A stretch of 64,000 nt of DNA from an uncultured Pelagibacteraceae bacterium (GTDB lineage: Bacteria; Pseudomonadota; Alphaproteobacteria; Pelagibacterales; Pelagibacteraceae). Under the pieces are notes generated by a model. The model did no database searches, was not told the origin of the DNA, and worked only from the letters and a program-made list of their open reading frames with translations. Within the stretch, counting starts at the first letter, position 1. Each line of letters opens with the position of its first letter. A program made the translations under genes and the position numbers. Location: the NCBI GenBank assembly GCA_902623975.1, contig CACNVR010000002.1:62001-126000 (forward strand), in the 5' to 3' direction. This document shows positions 18,959 through 27,246 of this stretch, one piece after another.

Positions 18959-20743
18959 ATGAAAAAGCTCTTAGGAACTTTACTTATTTATTTTAGCATC
19001 ATAACTTACAGCGTTGCTGAAACTGAGAGTTTTTATATAAAAAAATTATCAGATAGTATCAGCACGTGTTGGAGTACTCCGATGGGAATACCCAATGAAG
19101 ACAATCTAATTGTGGAAGCTGTTCTTACACTATTTCCAAATGGTGAACTTGCACATATTAAAATTTTAGATCAAGAAAGAATGAATAAACCAGGACAAGG
19201 CGCATATAGAGTTATTGCTGAAAGCATTATAAGAGCATCTAAGATATGTGCACCATTTGAATTTCCAGAGGAGGATTATGAAAAATGGAGAAAAGTTGTC
19301 CTAAAATTTGATGTAAGGAAAATTGTACATGGCATTGCTTCAATAGAAAAACCAAAACAAAATAATGAAAAAAATTCATCGATTAAAGATCCAAAAGAAT
19401 TCTCAAAACCTGAGGAATTCTATGAATATGTTGTAAGTTTTCTAAAAATTGGTGATTATATAAGTGCAGCTAATGGTTTTAAAATTTTTGTAAATAATTA
19501 TCCAAAGCATCAATTAGCCGGAGATGCTCAATATTGGTACGCAGAGACTTTTAGAATTAGAAGACTTTGGACAGATGCTGCCAAGGCTTATCTTTATGGA
19601 TATGAAAATTTTCAAAATTCAACAAAAACCCCAATAAATTTTTTAAAACTAGGTGTGAGTTTATCCACTATTGGCGAAGTAGATATGGGATGTTCAATAT
19701 TATTTGCTGTTAAAAAAGAATACCCAAATTCTTCGAAGTCAGTATTAAAAAAAGCTGAATATGAGATTAATAAGTTCAAGTGTAAAAATTTTAACTCGAA
19801 TTGGAAAAATAAAATTCCTAGTCTTTATGCAATATTAAACGTTGATTCTACTGATCAAAAAATCTCAAAAGAAGAACAACGTAAAATAGCTGAAGAGGAG
19901 CAAAAGAGAATTGAGGATGAAAAAAGAAAAATTGCTGAGGAAAAAAAGAAAATTGAGGATGAAAAAAGAAAAATAGCCGAAGCGAAAAAAAGAAAAAAAG
20001 AAAAGGATAAAGATAAGAAGAAAAAAATAAGAGATGATCTATTTATAATTGGTACTGGCACAGGTTTTTTCGTTGATAAAAAAGGCCATGTTATCACGAA
20101 CGAACACGTTGCAGGAATATGTTTAAATATGGTTTCAAGAATAAATGGAAAAGTTAATTTATTTGATATTATTGCAACTGATGCAAATAACGATCTAGCA
20201 TTATTAAAAGGAAATAATGATCAAGGTGATTATTTAAATATCAATTCTTATGGTGCAGATTTTGGAGAAGATATAGTAGCATTTGGATATCCACTTTCTC
20301 AGGATTTAAGTTCAAGTGTTAAGCTTACTAGAGGTATAGTTAGTTCATTAAGCGGACCAGAAAATAATATTGCACAAATTCAAATTGATGCAGCTATACA
20401 ACCTGGTAATAGTGGAGGTCCAGTATTAAACTACGAAGGGCAAGTCATAGGAGTTGCCTCGTCTGGATTAAATAAATTATATATGTTAGAAAAACAGGAC
20501 TATATTCCAGAAAATGTTAATTTTGCTGTTGCAGCACAAACATTAACTAGTTTCTTAAAATCAAATCGAATTAAATTTTCTGATAGGAAAATAAGAATTA
20601 AAACCACCAAAGATTTAGCAAAAGTAGGTATGCCTTCCACAATGCAATTGCTTTGTTTAAATACTAAAGCAGCGCATCAGAAACTGATGAAAAATAAAAA
20701 ACACAGCGATGTTTTGTTAGAAAAAGTTATAAATTTTAAATAA
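18959..20743 (+). CDS. TolA-C / CpoB-type TPR / coiled-coil / trypsin-like protease fusion
   Basis: The 594-residue exported protein has four parts. Residues 1-20 are a signal peptide ending SVAE. Residues about 30-125 (CWSTPMGIPNED, VEAVLTLFPNGEL) resemble the TolA/TonB C-terminal domain. Residues about 150-275 are TPR-like and close to the CpoB/YbgF family (SFLKIGDYISAANGFKIF, AGDAQYWYAETF). Residues about 300-357 form a highly charged coiled coil with a 14-residue repeat (IEDEKRKIAE twice). Residues 360 to about 540 are a trypsin/Deg-type protease with His383 (NEHVAG), Asp412 (NNDLALLK) and Ser485 (PGNSGGP); no PDZ domain follows. The parts suggest a periplasmic protease tied to the Tol-Pal or cell-wall machinery, which is inference. 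It stands alone between two direct repeats of the tmRNA 3' end. Confidence 0.85.
   Translation: MKKLLGTLLIYFSIITYSVAETESFYIKKLSDSISTCWSTPMGIPNEDNLIVEAVLTLFPNGELAHIKILDQERMNKPGQGAYRVIAESIIRASKICAPFEFPEEDYEKWRKVVLKFDVRKIVHGIASIEKPKQNNEKNSSIKDPKEFSKPEEFYEYVVSFLKIGDYISAANGFKIFVNNYPKHQLAGDAQYWYAETFRIRRLWTDAAKAYLYGYENFQNSTKTPINFLKLGVSLSTIGEVDMGCSILFAVKKEYPNSSKSVLKKAEYEINKFKCKNFNSNWKNKIPSLYAILNVDSTDQKISKEEQRKIAEEEQKRIEDEKRKIAEEKKKIEDEKRKIAEAKKRKKEKDKDKKKKIRDDLFIIGTGTGFFVDKKGHVITNEHVAGICLNMVSRINGKVNLFDIIATDANNDLALLKGNNDQGDYLNINSYGADFGEDIVAFGYPLSQDLSSSVKLTRGIVSSLSGPENNIAQIQIDAAIQPGNSGGPVLNYEGQVIGVASSGLNKLYMLEKQDYIPENVNFAVAAQTLTSFLKSNRIKFSDRKIRIKTTKDLAKVGMPSTMQLLCLNTKAAHQKLMKNKKHSDVLLEKVINFK
19911..19982 (+). 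repeat. In-gene tandem repeat encoding a coiled coil
   Basis: A 42-base unit is repeated nearly twice (starting at 19911 and 19953), encoding IEDEKRKIAEEKKK then IEDEKRKIAEAKKR. The 14-residue period equals two heptads, so the repeat lengthens a single alpha-helical rod between the TPR and protease parts of the host protein. Slippage at this site could change rod length between strains. Confidence 0.8.
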
Positions 20744-20821
20744 AAATCCCGTACACAGGACGTATAGCAAGGTTGTATTTTTTAAATAACGTTGATACTG
20801 CAAACTAAATTAACAAATGAG

Positions 20822-20848
20822 AAGGGGCGTTCTGTTGCCAGGTGCCCC
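20822..20848 (-). repeat. tmRNA 3'-end hairpin (direct repeat, copy B)
   Basis: Second copy of the perfect 27-base direct repeat, here forming the 3' terminal hairpin of the tmRNA coding piece. The hairpin has a GGGGC/GCCCC stem and an inner CUG-GCAA-CAG tip. After it the minus strand reads TTCTCATTTG, a poor T-run compared with copy A. The two copies bracket about 2.05 kb. Confidence 0.88.
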
Positions 20849-21082
20849 AAACCCCGTTTACTTAATTAACAAAGTTAATTAAGCAGCAAGTGCGTAACTT
20901 TCGTTAGCAATTATAAATTAGCCCGTTACGGTGGAACAATTCCGAACGAAAGAATAGCCTTTAGTCACCCGTCGAATCTAGTTCACCCCCATAAGTTGTA
21001 AATGGTGGAGGTGGTGGGTACTGCCCCCACGTCCGTAATGGTTATTACGAAATTCGTTTATCGTCATAGTTGGAAAACCAAC
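20824..21082 (-). ncRNA. ssrA: Transfer-messenger RNA, circularly permuted two-piece type
   Basis: tmRNA with SmpB rescues stalled ribosomes and tags the unfinished protein. On the minus strand the acceptor part comes first: a T-arm GTGGG-GGCAGTA-CCCAC, then CACCTCC and an encoded ACCA. A 12-base loop TTTACAACTTAT follows, then the coding part beginning GGGGGTGAACTAG with ATTCGACGGG. GGGGGTG pairs with CACCTCC over seven bases. The tag frame at 20879-20908 (GCT to TAA) encodes ANESYALAA and is followed by an AT-rich hairpin (TTAATTAAC/GTTAATTAA) and the GGGGC...GCCCC end hairpin. This acceptor-first order is the arrangement known for alphaproteobacteria, where processing removes the loop and leaves two RNAs. 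Exact mature ends are inferred. Confidence 0.93.
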
Positions 21083-21088
21083 ATGATT

Positions 21089-21116
21089 AATATAAAAGTA
21101 ATTGATTAAGATTCAA
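21089..21116 (-). promoter_or_regulatory. Probable tmRNA promoter
   Basis: On the minus strand TTGAAT and TATATT are separated by 16 bases. The predicted start, about 7 bases downstream, falls at the first base of a GTTGG-TTTT-CCAAC hairpin (21069-21082) that would cap the 5' end of the precursor. This start agrees well with the beginning of the acceptor piece. Confidence 0.55.
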
Positions 21117-21126
21117 TAAATTATTC

Positions 21127-22074
21127 ATGAAATTAACAAAAGAACAGCAACAAGAGATCAAAGATCAACAGTCTCAAGAAAATAAAACTAAAAGAGTTAC
21201 AGTAGCAGAACTTGAAAACATCTTGTATGAGGCAATTCCTATTTTAGATCACGGATTTATAAGAGTAATTGATTACATGGGTGATGACACATCAATTGTT
21301 CAGGCAGCTAGAGTCTCTTATGGTAAGGGTACAAAAAAAGTTTCTACCGACTCAGGCTTAATTAAATATTTAATGAGGCACTGGCATAGCACTCCGTTTG
21401 AAATGTGTGAAATAAAATATCATGTGAAGCTGCCAATTTTTATTGCTAGACAATGGATTAGACACAGAACAGCAAATGTGAATGAATATTCAGCAAGATA
21501 CTCTATTTTAGATAAAGAATTTTATTTACCTGCTGTTGAAAATTTAGCAGCACAATCCCAAAGTAATCGACAAGGAAGAGGAGATATACTTACCGGAGAT
21601 CAAGCAAAAAAAGTTTTAGATTTATTAAAAAAAGATGCTGAACAAACATACGATAATTATGAAACAATGCTTAATGAAAGATATGATGGTTCAGTCATTG
21701 ATGAAAAACAAGTTGGTTTAGCTAGAGAGCTTGCAAGAATGAATTTAACTCTAAACACTTATACTCAGTGGTACTGGAAAACAGATCTTTTAAACTTAAT
21801 GAATTTTTTAAGATTAAGAGCAGATCATCATGCACAATATGAAATAAGAGCTTATGCGGATGCTATGCTTGATACAGTAAAAAAATGGGTCCCAATTACT
21901 TATGATGCATTTATGGATTATAGAGTGGGTGGAACTGAAGTATCCTCAAAAGGCAAAAAGATAATTCAAAAATTGATTGGTGGAGAGGAAATTGATGCTG
22001 AAAAATCAGGATTATCTAAGCGAGAATGGAATGAGTTAATGACTGCTTTTGATCTAAAAGATAAGTTGATATAG
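21127..22074 (+). CDS. thyX: Flavin-dependent thymidylate synthase ThyX
   Basis: ThyX methylates dUMP to dTMP using methylene-tetrahydrofolate, FAD and NADPH. The 315-residue protein contains the ThyX signature in the extended form [19 protein letters not shown] (residues about 115-133), QAARVSYG before it and [19 protein letters not shown], split here as NTYTQWYWK and [11 protein letters not shown], after it. The N-terminus carries a short Gln/Lys-rich extension before the catalytic fold. It is divergent from the tmRNA gene, sharing the 45-base intergenic stretch. Confidence 0.95.
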   Translation: MKLTKEQQQEIKDQQSQENKTKRVTVAELENILYEAIPILDHGFIRVIDYMGDDTSIVQAARVSYGKGTKKVSTDSGLIKYLMRHWHSTPFEMCEIKYHVKLPIFIARQWIRHRTANVNEYSARYSILDKEFYLPAVENLAAQSQSNRQGRGDILTGDQAKKVLDLLKKDAEQTYDNYETMLNERYDGSVIDEKQVGLARELARMNLTLNTYTQWYWKTDLLNLMNFLRLRADHHAQYEIRAYADAMLDTVKKWVPITYDAFMDYRVGGTEVSSKGKKIIQKLIGGEEIDAEKSGLSKREWNELMTAFDLKDKLI

Positions 22075-22101
22075 TCCGCCAAAAAAAAATAAAAACTATA
22101 A

Positions 22102-24201
22102 ATGAAACTTATAAAAAAAATAACTTTCATAATCATTTTCATATTTGTAAATGTTAATGCTTTTGGAGCTGTAAGTGGATTTGTTGACAACAAAGATATT
22201 GCTCAAAGAATTGCTCATGGGATAGCATTTAACGCAAATGGAACCAAAATGTTCATCTCTGGCTCAAGCCAAAATAAAGTTTTGGAATTTGATTTAACAG
22301 TAGGTTTTGACGTCTCAACAGCTACGAAAAATTCTAACGAATGTACTCATTCAGACGAAGATGAAGATGTAATTGGTTTAAAATTAAGTTCAGATGGAAC
22401 TAAAATGTTTTTAATCGGTTCAGATTCTGGAGCAGAAGGAATAGAAGAGTATAAATTAGATACTGCTTATGATGTTTCATCTTGTGACTTTGTGACTACA
22501 CACTTTGAGGGAGAGATGAATATAAGAGATATTGCATTTAACAATAGTGGAACAAAATTATTTATCTATGATGGAACTGGGAATGACTTTATTAAAAAAT
22601 ATTCACTTACTAGCCCTTTTAATATTTCAAACGCTACTTTTGAGCAACAATCTACCGGAACAAGTAGTAAAACCTTTTCACAACTTGAAGGCAATCCACA
22701 GGGATTAGCATTCAGTTCTGATGGTTCTAAAATGTATATAACAGGACATGGAAAAGATAAAGTTCAAGAATTCAATTTAAGTACACCATTTGATTTATCT
22801 AATGTAACAAAAAAAGGGGGTTACGATGTTTCAGATGATGGAGTTGAGCAAGTTTCAGGTATAGCATTCAGTTCAGATGGTTTAAAAATGTTTGTTTTAG
22901 ATTTTAAAACAGGCAATAAAACTGTTAGTGAATATAACTTAACTTGTGGTTTTGGAGTGATCAATTGTATCGATCCAACAGCAAATAAAGATGATGTTGC
23001 CTCTATTGAAACTCAGTCTGAAACTACAAAAAAACTTATACAGCATACAACTTATCCAGTGCTCAATCGTATGGAATGGTTAAGACGAAATAGCGGAAGA
23101 ATAAACTTAACAAATCAAAATATTAATTTTCAATTTAAAAATGAAATTTTAAATTCATTAACAGATACTTTAATACCTCTTTATTTCTCAAATGATAATT
23201 CAAATGATTTAACTGATCAAAATTCAAGTTGGTCATTTTGGAGTGAAGGTAGTATTAGCATTGGTAAAGTTGGAGACGACTCAGTCTCTTCAGCGAAGAA
23301 TATCAATACATCTGCAATCACACTTGGTGCAGATAAAAAAGGTGAAGACAATATAATGAGAGGTATTGCTTTGAGATTTGGCAGTGATGATGTTGACGTT
23401 GGTGATCTTGGAAGTGCTGTAGATATGAGTTCATTTAGTTTTACTTTTTATGAGAGTAAACCTAAGGGAGAAAAGAGATTTACTGATTCTTTATTAGGTA
23501 TGAGTTTTATCAATTCTAATTTAATAAATAATAGTGGTTCTGCTTCAACAGATGGCGAAAGATACGGTGAACAATTATATGGCTCCTTAAGTTTAAGAGA
23601 TACATTTTCAAAAAACCGATTAAATTTTACACCTAAATTAAAAATAAATTATGGAATAACACATTTAGGAGCTTACACAGAAACTGGATCAACAGGGTTG
23701 AACTTAGAATATGAGGACCAATATATTGGAAACTTTACATCATCTTTAGGAACAAGTTTAGATAATACTTATGATTTTGAAGTTGGATCTTTTATTCCCT
23801 ATTTTGATTTTGAGTATTATGCAGATATGAGTCCAGCTTCAAAACAAAAATTTTCTTATGAATCTAGTGGTGAGAGTTTTACTTTAAAAGATATACAGAG
23901 TTCTACTCATAATATAATTAGCGGTATTGGATTTGATTTTATCTCAGAAAATGGTTTAACCTTAATGACGAAATACACCAGAGACCAATCTCAAAACAAT
24001 AAAAATGATAGCTTCGTGATAGCTTTAGATTACAGAGGTTCTCAAAGGTCTGCTTATGCTATGTCTTTTCAAGACAGTTTAGCTAAACTTTCACATGATA
24101 AAGAATTAAAAGATTTTAAAATTAATATAGATAGTCATTATGAATTTTTTAAAGATGACCCAGATTATGGAGTGTATTTAAAAATTTCGAATGTTAATTA
24201 A
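22102..24201 (+). CDS. Secreted propeller-repeat protein with autotransporter-like C-terminus
   Basis: The 699-residue protein has a signal peptide (IIFIFVNVNAFGA). It then carries five repeats of about 50 residues built on the pattern G(I/L)AFSSDGxKMF...V.EY.L...FD(V/L)S, starting near residues 40, 92, 145, 201 and 253, which suggests a beta-propeller-like head. A linker with a basic WLRRNSGR stretch leads to about 330 residues rich in alternating beta strands (GNFTSSLGTSLDNTYDFEVG), like an autotransporter beta-barrel. It does not end in the usual terminal Phe. Most likely it sits in the outer membrane with the repeats exposed. Ligand and function are unknown. Its end overlaps convergent mrp by 4 bases. 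Confidence 0.72.
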   Translation: MKLIKKITFIIIFIFVNVNAFGAVSGFVDNKDIAQRIAHGIAFNANGTKMFISGSSQNKVLEFDLTVGFDVSTATKNSNECTHSDEDEDVIGLKLSSDGTKMFLIGSDSGAEGIEEYKLDTAYDVSSCDFVTTHFEGEMNIRDIAFNNSGTKLFIYDGTGNDFIKKYSLTSPFNISNATFEQQSTGTSSKTFSQLEGNPQGLAFSSDGSKMYITGHGKDKVQEFNLSTPFDLSNVTKKGGYDVSDDGVEQVSGIAFSSDGLKMFVLDFKTGNKTVSEYNLTCGFGVINCIDPTANKDDVASIETQSETTKKLIQHTTYPVLNRMEWLRRNSGRINLTNQNINFQFKNEILNSLTDTLIPLYFSNDNSNDLTDQNSSWSFWSEGSISIGKVGDDSVSSAKNINTSAITLGADKKGEDNIMRGIALRFGSDDVDVGDLGSAVDMSSFSFTFYESKPKGEKRFTDSLLGMSFINSNLINNSGSASTDGERYGEQLYGSLSLRDTFSKNRLNFTPKLKINYGITHLGAYTETGSTGLNLEYEDQYIGNFTSSLGTSLDNTYDFEVGSFIPYFDFEYYADMSPASKQKFSYESSGESFTLKDIQSSTHNIISGIGFDFISENGLTLMTKYTRDQSQNNKNDSFVIALDYRGSQRSAYAMSFQDSLAKLSHDKELKDFKINIDSHYEFFKDDPDYGVYLKISNVN

Positions 24202-25028
24202 TTCTTAAAATAATTTGACTTAATCTTATTAGCTAAATCAAGGTATATTTGAGAAATTTTATTTTCTGGATTGCTTTCTACAATTGGTTTTCCTTGATCT
24301 CCAAATTTACCAACTTCAGGATCAATAGGTATTTCACCCAAGAATTCTTTATTAAATTCTTCTGCTGTTCTTTTAACGCCACCTTCACCAAAAATTGCAT
24401 ATTTCTTTCCATCCTCGCCAGTAAATGAACTCATATTGTCAATTAAACCTAAAATTTGAACTCCAAGTTTATCAAACATTTTGATACCTCTTTTAACGTC
24501 AAGTAAGGCTACTTCTTGAGGGGTTGAAACTATAATTGCACCATCCATTTTTATTTCTTGTGAAAAAGTAAGTTGCGTATCACCTGTTCCTGGTGGCATA
24601 TCTACAATTATAAAATCTAAATCTTTCCAATTTACTTTTTGAGTAAATGTTTTGATTGCACTTGTTACCATAGGACCTCGCCAGATCATGGGAGTTTGTT
24701 GATCAGCCAAAAAACCAATCGACATACATTGAATATCATATTTCATAATCGGTTCTAATTTTTGGCCATCACTTTTAGGCTTTTCATCTATTCCGAACAT
24801 CTTAGGTATTGAAGGACCATATATATCAGCATCTAACAGACCAACTTTGCATCCAATTTTTTTTAAAGCTAAAGCAAGATTTGTTGCAAATGTTGACTTA
24901 CCAACTCCCCCTTTAGCACTTGAAATAGCTATGGTAAATTTTGTTCCATTAATTGGATTTTTTTTAAAAACCTTTGGTTCTACCTTACTTTTCATTGCGG
25001 CACTTAGTTCTGGCTTTTTATCGGTCAT
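24198..25028 (-). CDS. mrp: Mrp/NBP35-family iron-sulfur carrier ATPase
   Basis: Mrp/ApbC proteins are cytosolic P-loop ATPases that carry Fe-S clusters to target enzymes. The 276-residue product has the deviant Walker A KGGVGKST, switch motifs DADIYGPSIP and VDMPPGTGD, and NMSSF in place of the NMS..C part of the family. The N-terminal MIP18/DUF59 domain found in E. coli-length Mrp is missing, so this is the short form. The usual C-terminal CxxC is not visible: after GLIDNMSSF the sequence runs FTGEDGKKYAIFGEGG, where related proteins have CPHCG. That makes cluster binding uncertain. Confidence 0.9.
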   Translation of the reverse strand: MTDKKPELSAAMKSKVEPKVFKKNPINGTKFTIAISSAKGGVGKSTFATNLALALKKIGCKVGLLDADIYGPSIPKMFGIDEKPKSDGQKLEPIMKYDIQCMSIGFLADQQTPMIWRGPMVTSAIKTFTQKVNWKDLDFIIVDMPPGTGDTQLTFSQEIKMDGAIIVSTPQEVALLDVKRGIKMFDKLGVQILGLIDNMSSFTGEDGKKYAIFGEGGVKRTAEEFNKEFLGEIPIDPEVGKFGDQGKPIVESNPENKISQIYLDLANKIKSNYFKN

Positions 25029-25042
25029 AAATTGATCTTAAC

Positions 25043-25070
25043 TTGTTTTTAATGAATTAGACACTATATA
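25043..25070 (+). promoter_or_regulatory. Probable hflK promoter, near-leaderless
   Basis: TTGTTT and TATATA are separated by 16 bases. The expected transcription start is at about 25077-25078, only 1-2 bases before the hflK ATG at 25079, and no Shine-Dalgarno sequence is present. The same 50-base gap must hold the divergent mrp promoter. Confidence 0.45.
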
Positions 25071-25078
25071 GATAATGT

Positions 25079-26182
25079 ATGTCGGACGATTTTCAACAAA
25101 GAGGAGGAAGTCCTTGGGGAAGACCTCCAGGGGGTAGTGGAGGTAATGGTTCGGGAAGAGGACCAACGCCACCTGATATTGACAAAATTATAAGAGAGTT
25201 CCAAGAAAAAATTAAAAAATTTTTACCAGGTGGTAGTTCATCTGGAGGTAAACAAGCAGTTTTAGTTTTATTAATTTTAGGTTTTGTGTGGTTAGCAAGT
25301 GGTCTTTATAGAGTGCTACCAGATGAGCAAGGCGTAGTTTTAAGGTTTGGAAAATTTGTGAAAACAACACAACCAGGATTAAATTATCATATTCCCTTTC
25401 CAATAGAAAATGTACTAACACCGAAAGTAACTAAAGTTAATAGAATAGACATTGGTTTTAGATCTGAGAGAGATAGTGGATTTTCTTCATCAGGAGGTGT
25501 TGCGGATGTTCCTCAAGAAAGTTTAATGTTAACTGGAGACGAAAATATTGTGAACATAGATTTTTCTGTTTTTTGGGTAATTAAAGATGCAGGAAATTTT
25601 TTGTTTAAGATTCAAGATCCCGAAGGTACGGTTAAGGCAGCAGCTGAAACAGCTATGAGAGAAGTTATTGCAAGATCTGATATTCAACCAATATTAACTG
25701 AGGGAAGATCAGTTATTGAAACTGATACGCAAGAGATTATTCAAAAAATTTTAGATGAGTACACAAGTGGAATTCAGATAACACAAGTGCAAACTCAAAA
25801 AGCAGACCCACCGGATCAAGTTATTGACGCATTTAGAGATGTGCAAGCTGCAAGAGCAGATATGGAAAGATCTAAAAATGAAGCTGAAGCTTACGCTAAC
25901 GATGTAATTCCAAGAGCACGGGGTGAAGCTGCAAAGATATTACAAGCAGCAGAAGCTTATAAAAAAGAAGTAGTTGCTAAAGCTGAGGGTGAGGCAAGTA
26001 GATTTTTGGCAATTTATAACGAATACAAAAATGCTAAATCTGTTACTCAAGAGAGAATGTATTTAGAGACAATGGAAAAAGTTTTAGCCGATATAGATAA
26101 AGTAATTATTGAAAAAAATGCAGGTTCAGGTGTAGTGCCGTATCTCCCTTTACCTGAATTAAAAAAGAAAGTAGTTAATTAA
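25079..26182 (+). CDS. hflK: FtsH protease modulator HflK
   Basis: HflK, with HflC, forms a large membrane-anchored SPFH cage around FtsH and modulates membrane-protein degradation. The 367-residue protein has the typical Gly/Pro-rich cytoplasmic N-terminus (GGSPWGRPPGGSGGNGSG), one membrane segment at about residues 60-78 (AVLVLLILGFVWLASG), then the SPFH domain (LPDEQGVVLRFGK) and a helical region (ADMERSKNEAEAYANDVIPR). It overlaps hflC by one base (TAATG), consistent with equal expression of the two partners. Confidence 0.95.
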   Translation: MSDDFQQRGGSPWGRPPGGSGGNGSGRGPTPPDIDKIIREFQEKIKKFLPGGSSSGGKQAVLVLLILGFVWLASGLYRVLPDEQGVVLRFGKFVKTTQPGLNYHIPFPIENVLTPKVTKVNRIDIGFRSERDSGFSSSGGVADVPQESLMLTGDENIVNIDFSVFWVIKDAGNFLFKIQDPEGTVKAAAETAMREVIARSDIQPILTEGRSVIETDTQEIIQKILDEYTSGIQITQVQTQKADPPDQVIDAFRDVQAARADMERSKNEAEAYANDVIPRARGEAAKILQAAEAYKKEVVAKAEGEASRFLAIYNEYKNAKSVTQERMYLETMEKVLADIDKVIIEKNAGSGVVPYLPLPELKKKVVN

Positions 26183-27051
26183 TGAACAAAGGTAAAATTA
26201 TAGCTGGAATAGTAGTTGCAATTGGTATTGTAACATTTTTTTCTATTTTCATTGTAAAAGAAGTTAATCAGGCGATAGTTCTTCAATTTGGAGATCCAAA
26301 AAGAATAATTTTAAAACCAGGTCTTAACTTTAAAATTCCGTTTATACAAAACGTCGTTTATTTAGATAAAAGAATTTTAAATTTAGATACTCCACCAGAA
26401 GAGGTTATTGCATCGGATCAAAAAAGATTAATAGTTGATGCTTTTGCAAGATTTCAAATAGTTGATCCACTAAAATTTTATATTTCAGTTGGAAATGAAA
26501 GGGTTGCAAGATCAAGATTAGCAACAATTATAAATTCAAGAATAAGAAATGTTTTGGGTCAACAAGAATTACAAACCCTTTTATCGGAGGACAGAACGAA
26601 ACAAATGGCTCTTATTCAAGAGGGTGTTAATACTGAAGCTGAAAATTTCGGAATTAAGATCGTTGATGTGAGAATAAAAAGAGCTGACCTTCCTCAAGCA
26701 AATAGTGATGCTATTTTTAGACGAATGCAAACAGAGAGGGAGAGAGAAGCTAAAGAATTTAGAGCAAGAGGAGCGGAGATGGCAGTTACTATAACATCTA
26801 CTGCTGATAAGGAAGTAACCGTAATTCTTGCTGATGCTCAAAAAAAATCAGAGATAATGAAGGGTGAAGGTGATGGAAAGAGAAATAACATATTTGCTAG
26901 TGCTTTCGGTCAAGATCCAGAATTTTTTGCATTTTACAGAGCAATGCAAGCTTACGAAAAAGCTTTAATTGGGGGAGAAACATCATTAATTTTATCTCCA
27001 GACAGTGAGTTCTTTAAATTTTTTGGAAATATAAAACCTAAAACAGAATAA
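26182..27051 (+). CDS. hflC: FtsH protease modulator HflC
   Basis: HflC is the partner SPFH protein of HflK. The 289-residue product starts with a membrane anchor (residues about 6-25), followed by VNQAIVLQFGDPKRIILKPG, the SPFH core, and a long helix (MQTEREREAKEFRARGAEMA). A C-terminal FFAFYRAMQAYEKAL segment matches the family. Length and order hflK-hflC are typical. The DUF2065 gene follows after 8 bases. Confidence 0.95.
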   Translation: MNKGKIIAGIVVAIGIVTFFSIFIVKEVNQAIVLQFGDPKRIILKPGLNFKIPFIQNVVYLDKRILNLDTPPEEVIASDQKRLIVDAFARFQIVDPLKFYISVGNERVARSRLATIINSRIRNVLGQQELQTLLSEDRTKQMALIQEGVNTEAENFGIKIVDVRIKRADLPQANSDAIFRRMQTEREREAKEFRARGAEMAVTITSTADKEVTVILADAQKKSEIMKGEGDGKRNNIFASAFGQDPEFFAFYRAMQAYEKALIGGETSLILSPDSEFFKFFGNIKPKTE

Positions 27052-27059
27052 ACGTTTTT

Positions 27060-27245
27060 ATGAAAGAATTGATCATTGCTTTTGGTCTGTTCTTATTTAT
27101 TGAAGGTATTTTATATGCCATATTTCCATCAAAAATGAAAAGTATGTTAAAAAAACTTGAAGTTGTTAAAGATAGCCAATTAAGAACTGGAGGTTTAATT
27201 TTTGCGATTTTAGGTTTTATAATAATTTACTACGTAAAAAATTAA
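27060..27245 (+). CDS. DUF2065 small membrane protein
   Basis: The 61-residue protein has two membrane helices (residues about 3-22 and 44-59) joined by a basic loop containing MKSMLKKLE and the conserved RTGGLIFAILGF end. This pattern, and the position between hflC and degP, match the DUF2065 family commonly found there in proteobacteria. Function is unknown; the location suggests a link to membrane-protein quality control. It is separated by 8 bases from hflC and 1 base from degP. Confidence 0.85.
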   Translation: MKELIIAFGLFLFIEGILYAIFPSKMKSMLKKLEVVKDSQLRTGGLIFAILGFIIIYYVKN

Positions 27246-27246
27246 T

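Noticed and set aside
19855-20097. 80-codon open frame antisense to the coiled-coil part of the protease gene
   Set aside because: It is the complement of a Lys/Glu-rich repeat and encodes only Phe/Ser runs; no start context or family.
18799-20848. The two hairpins as CRISPR repeats or IS inverted repeats
   Set aside because: There are only two copies, about 2 kb apart and in direct orientation. No spacers, cas genes or transposase are present, and one copy is clearly the tmRNA end.
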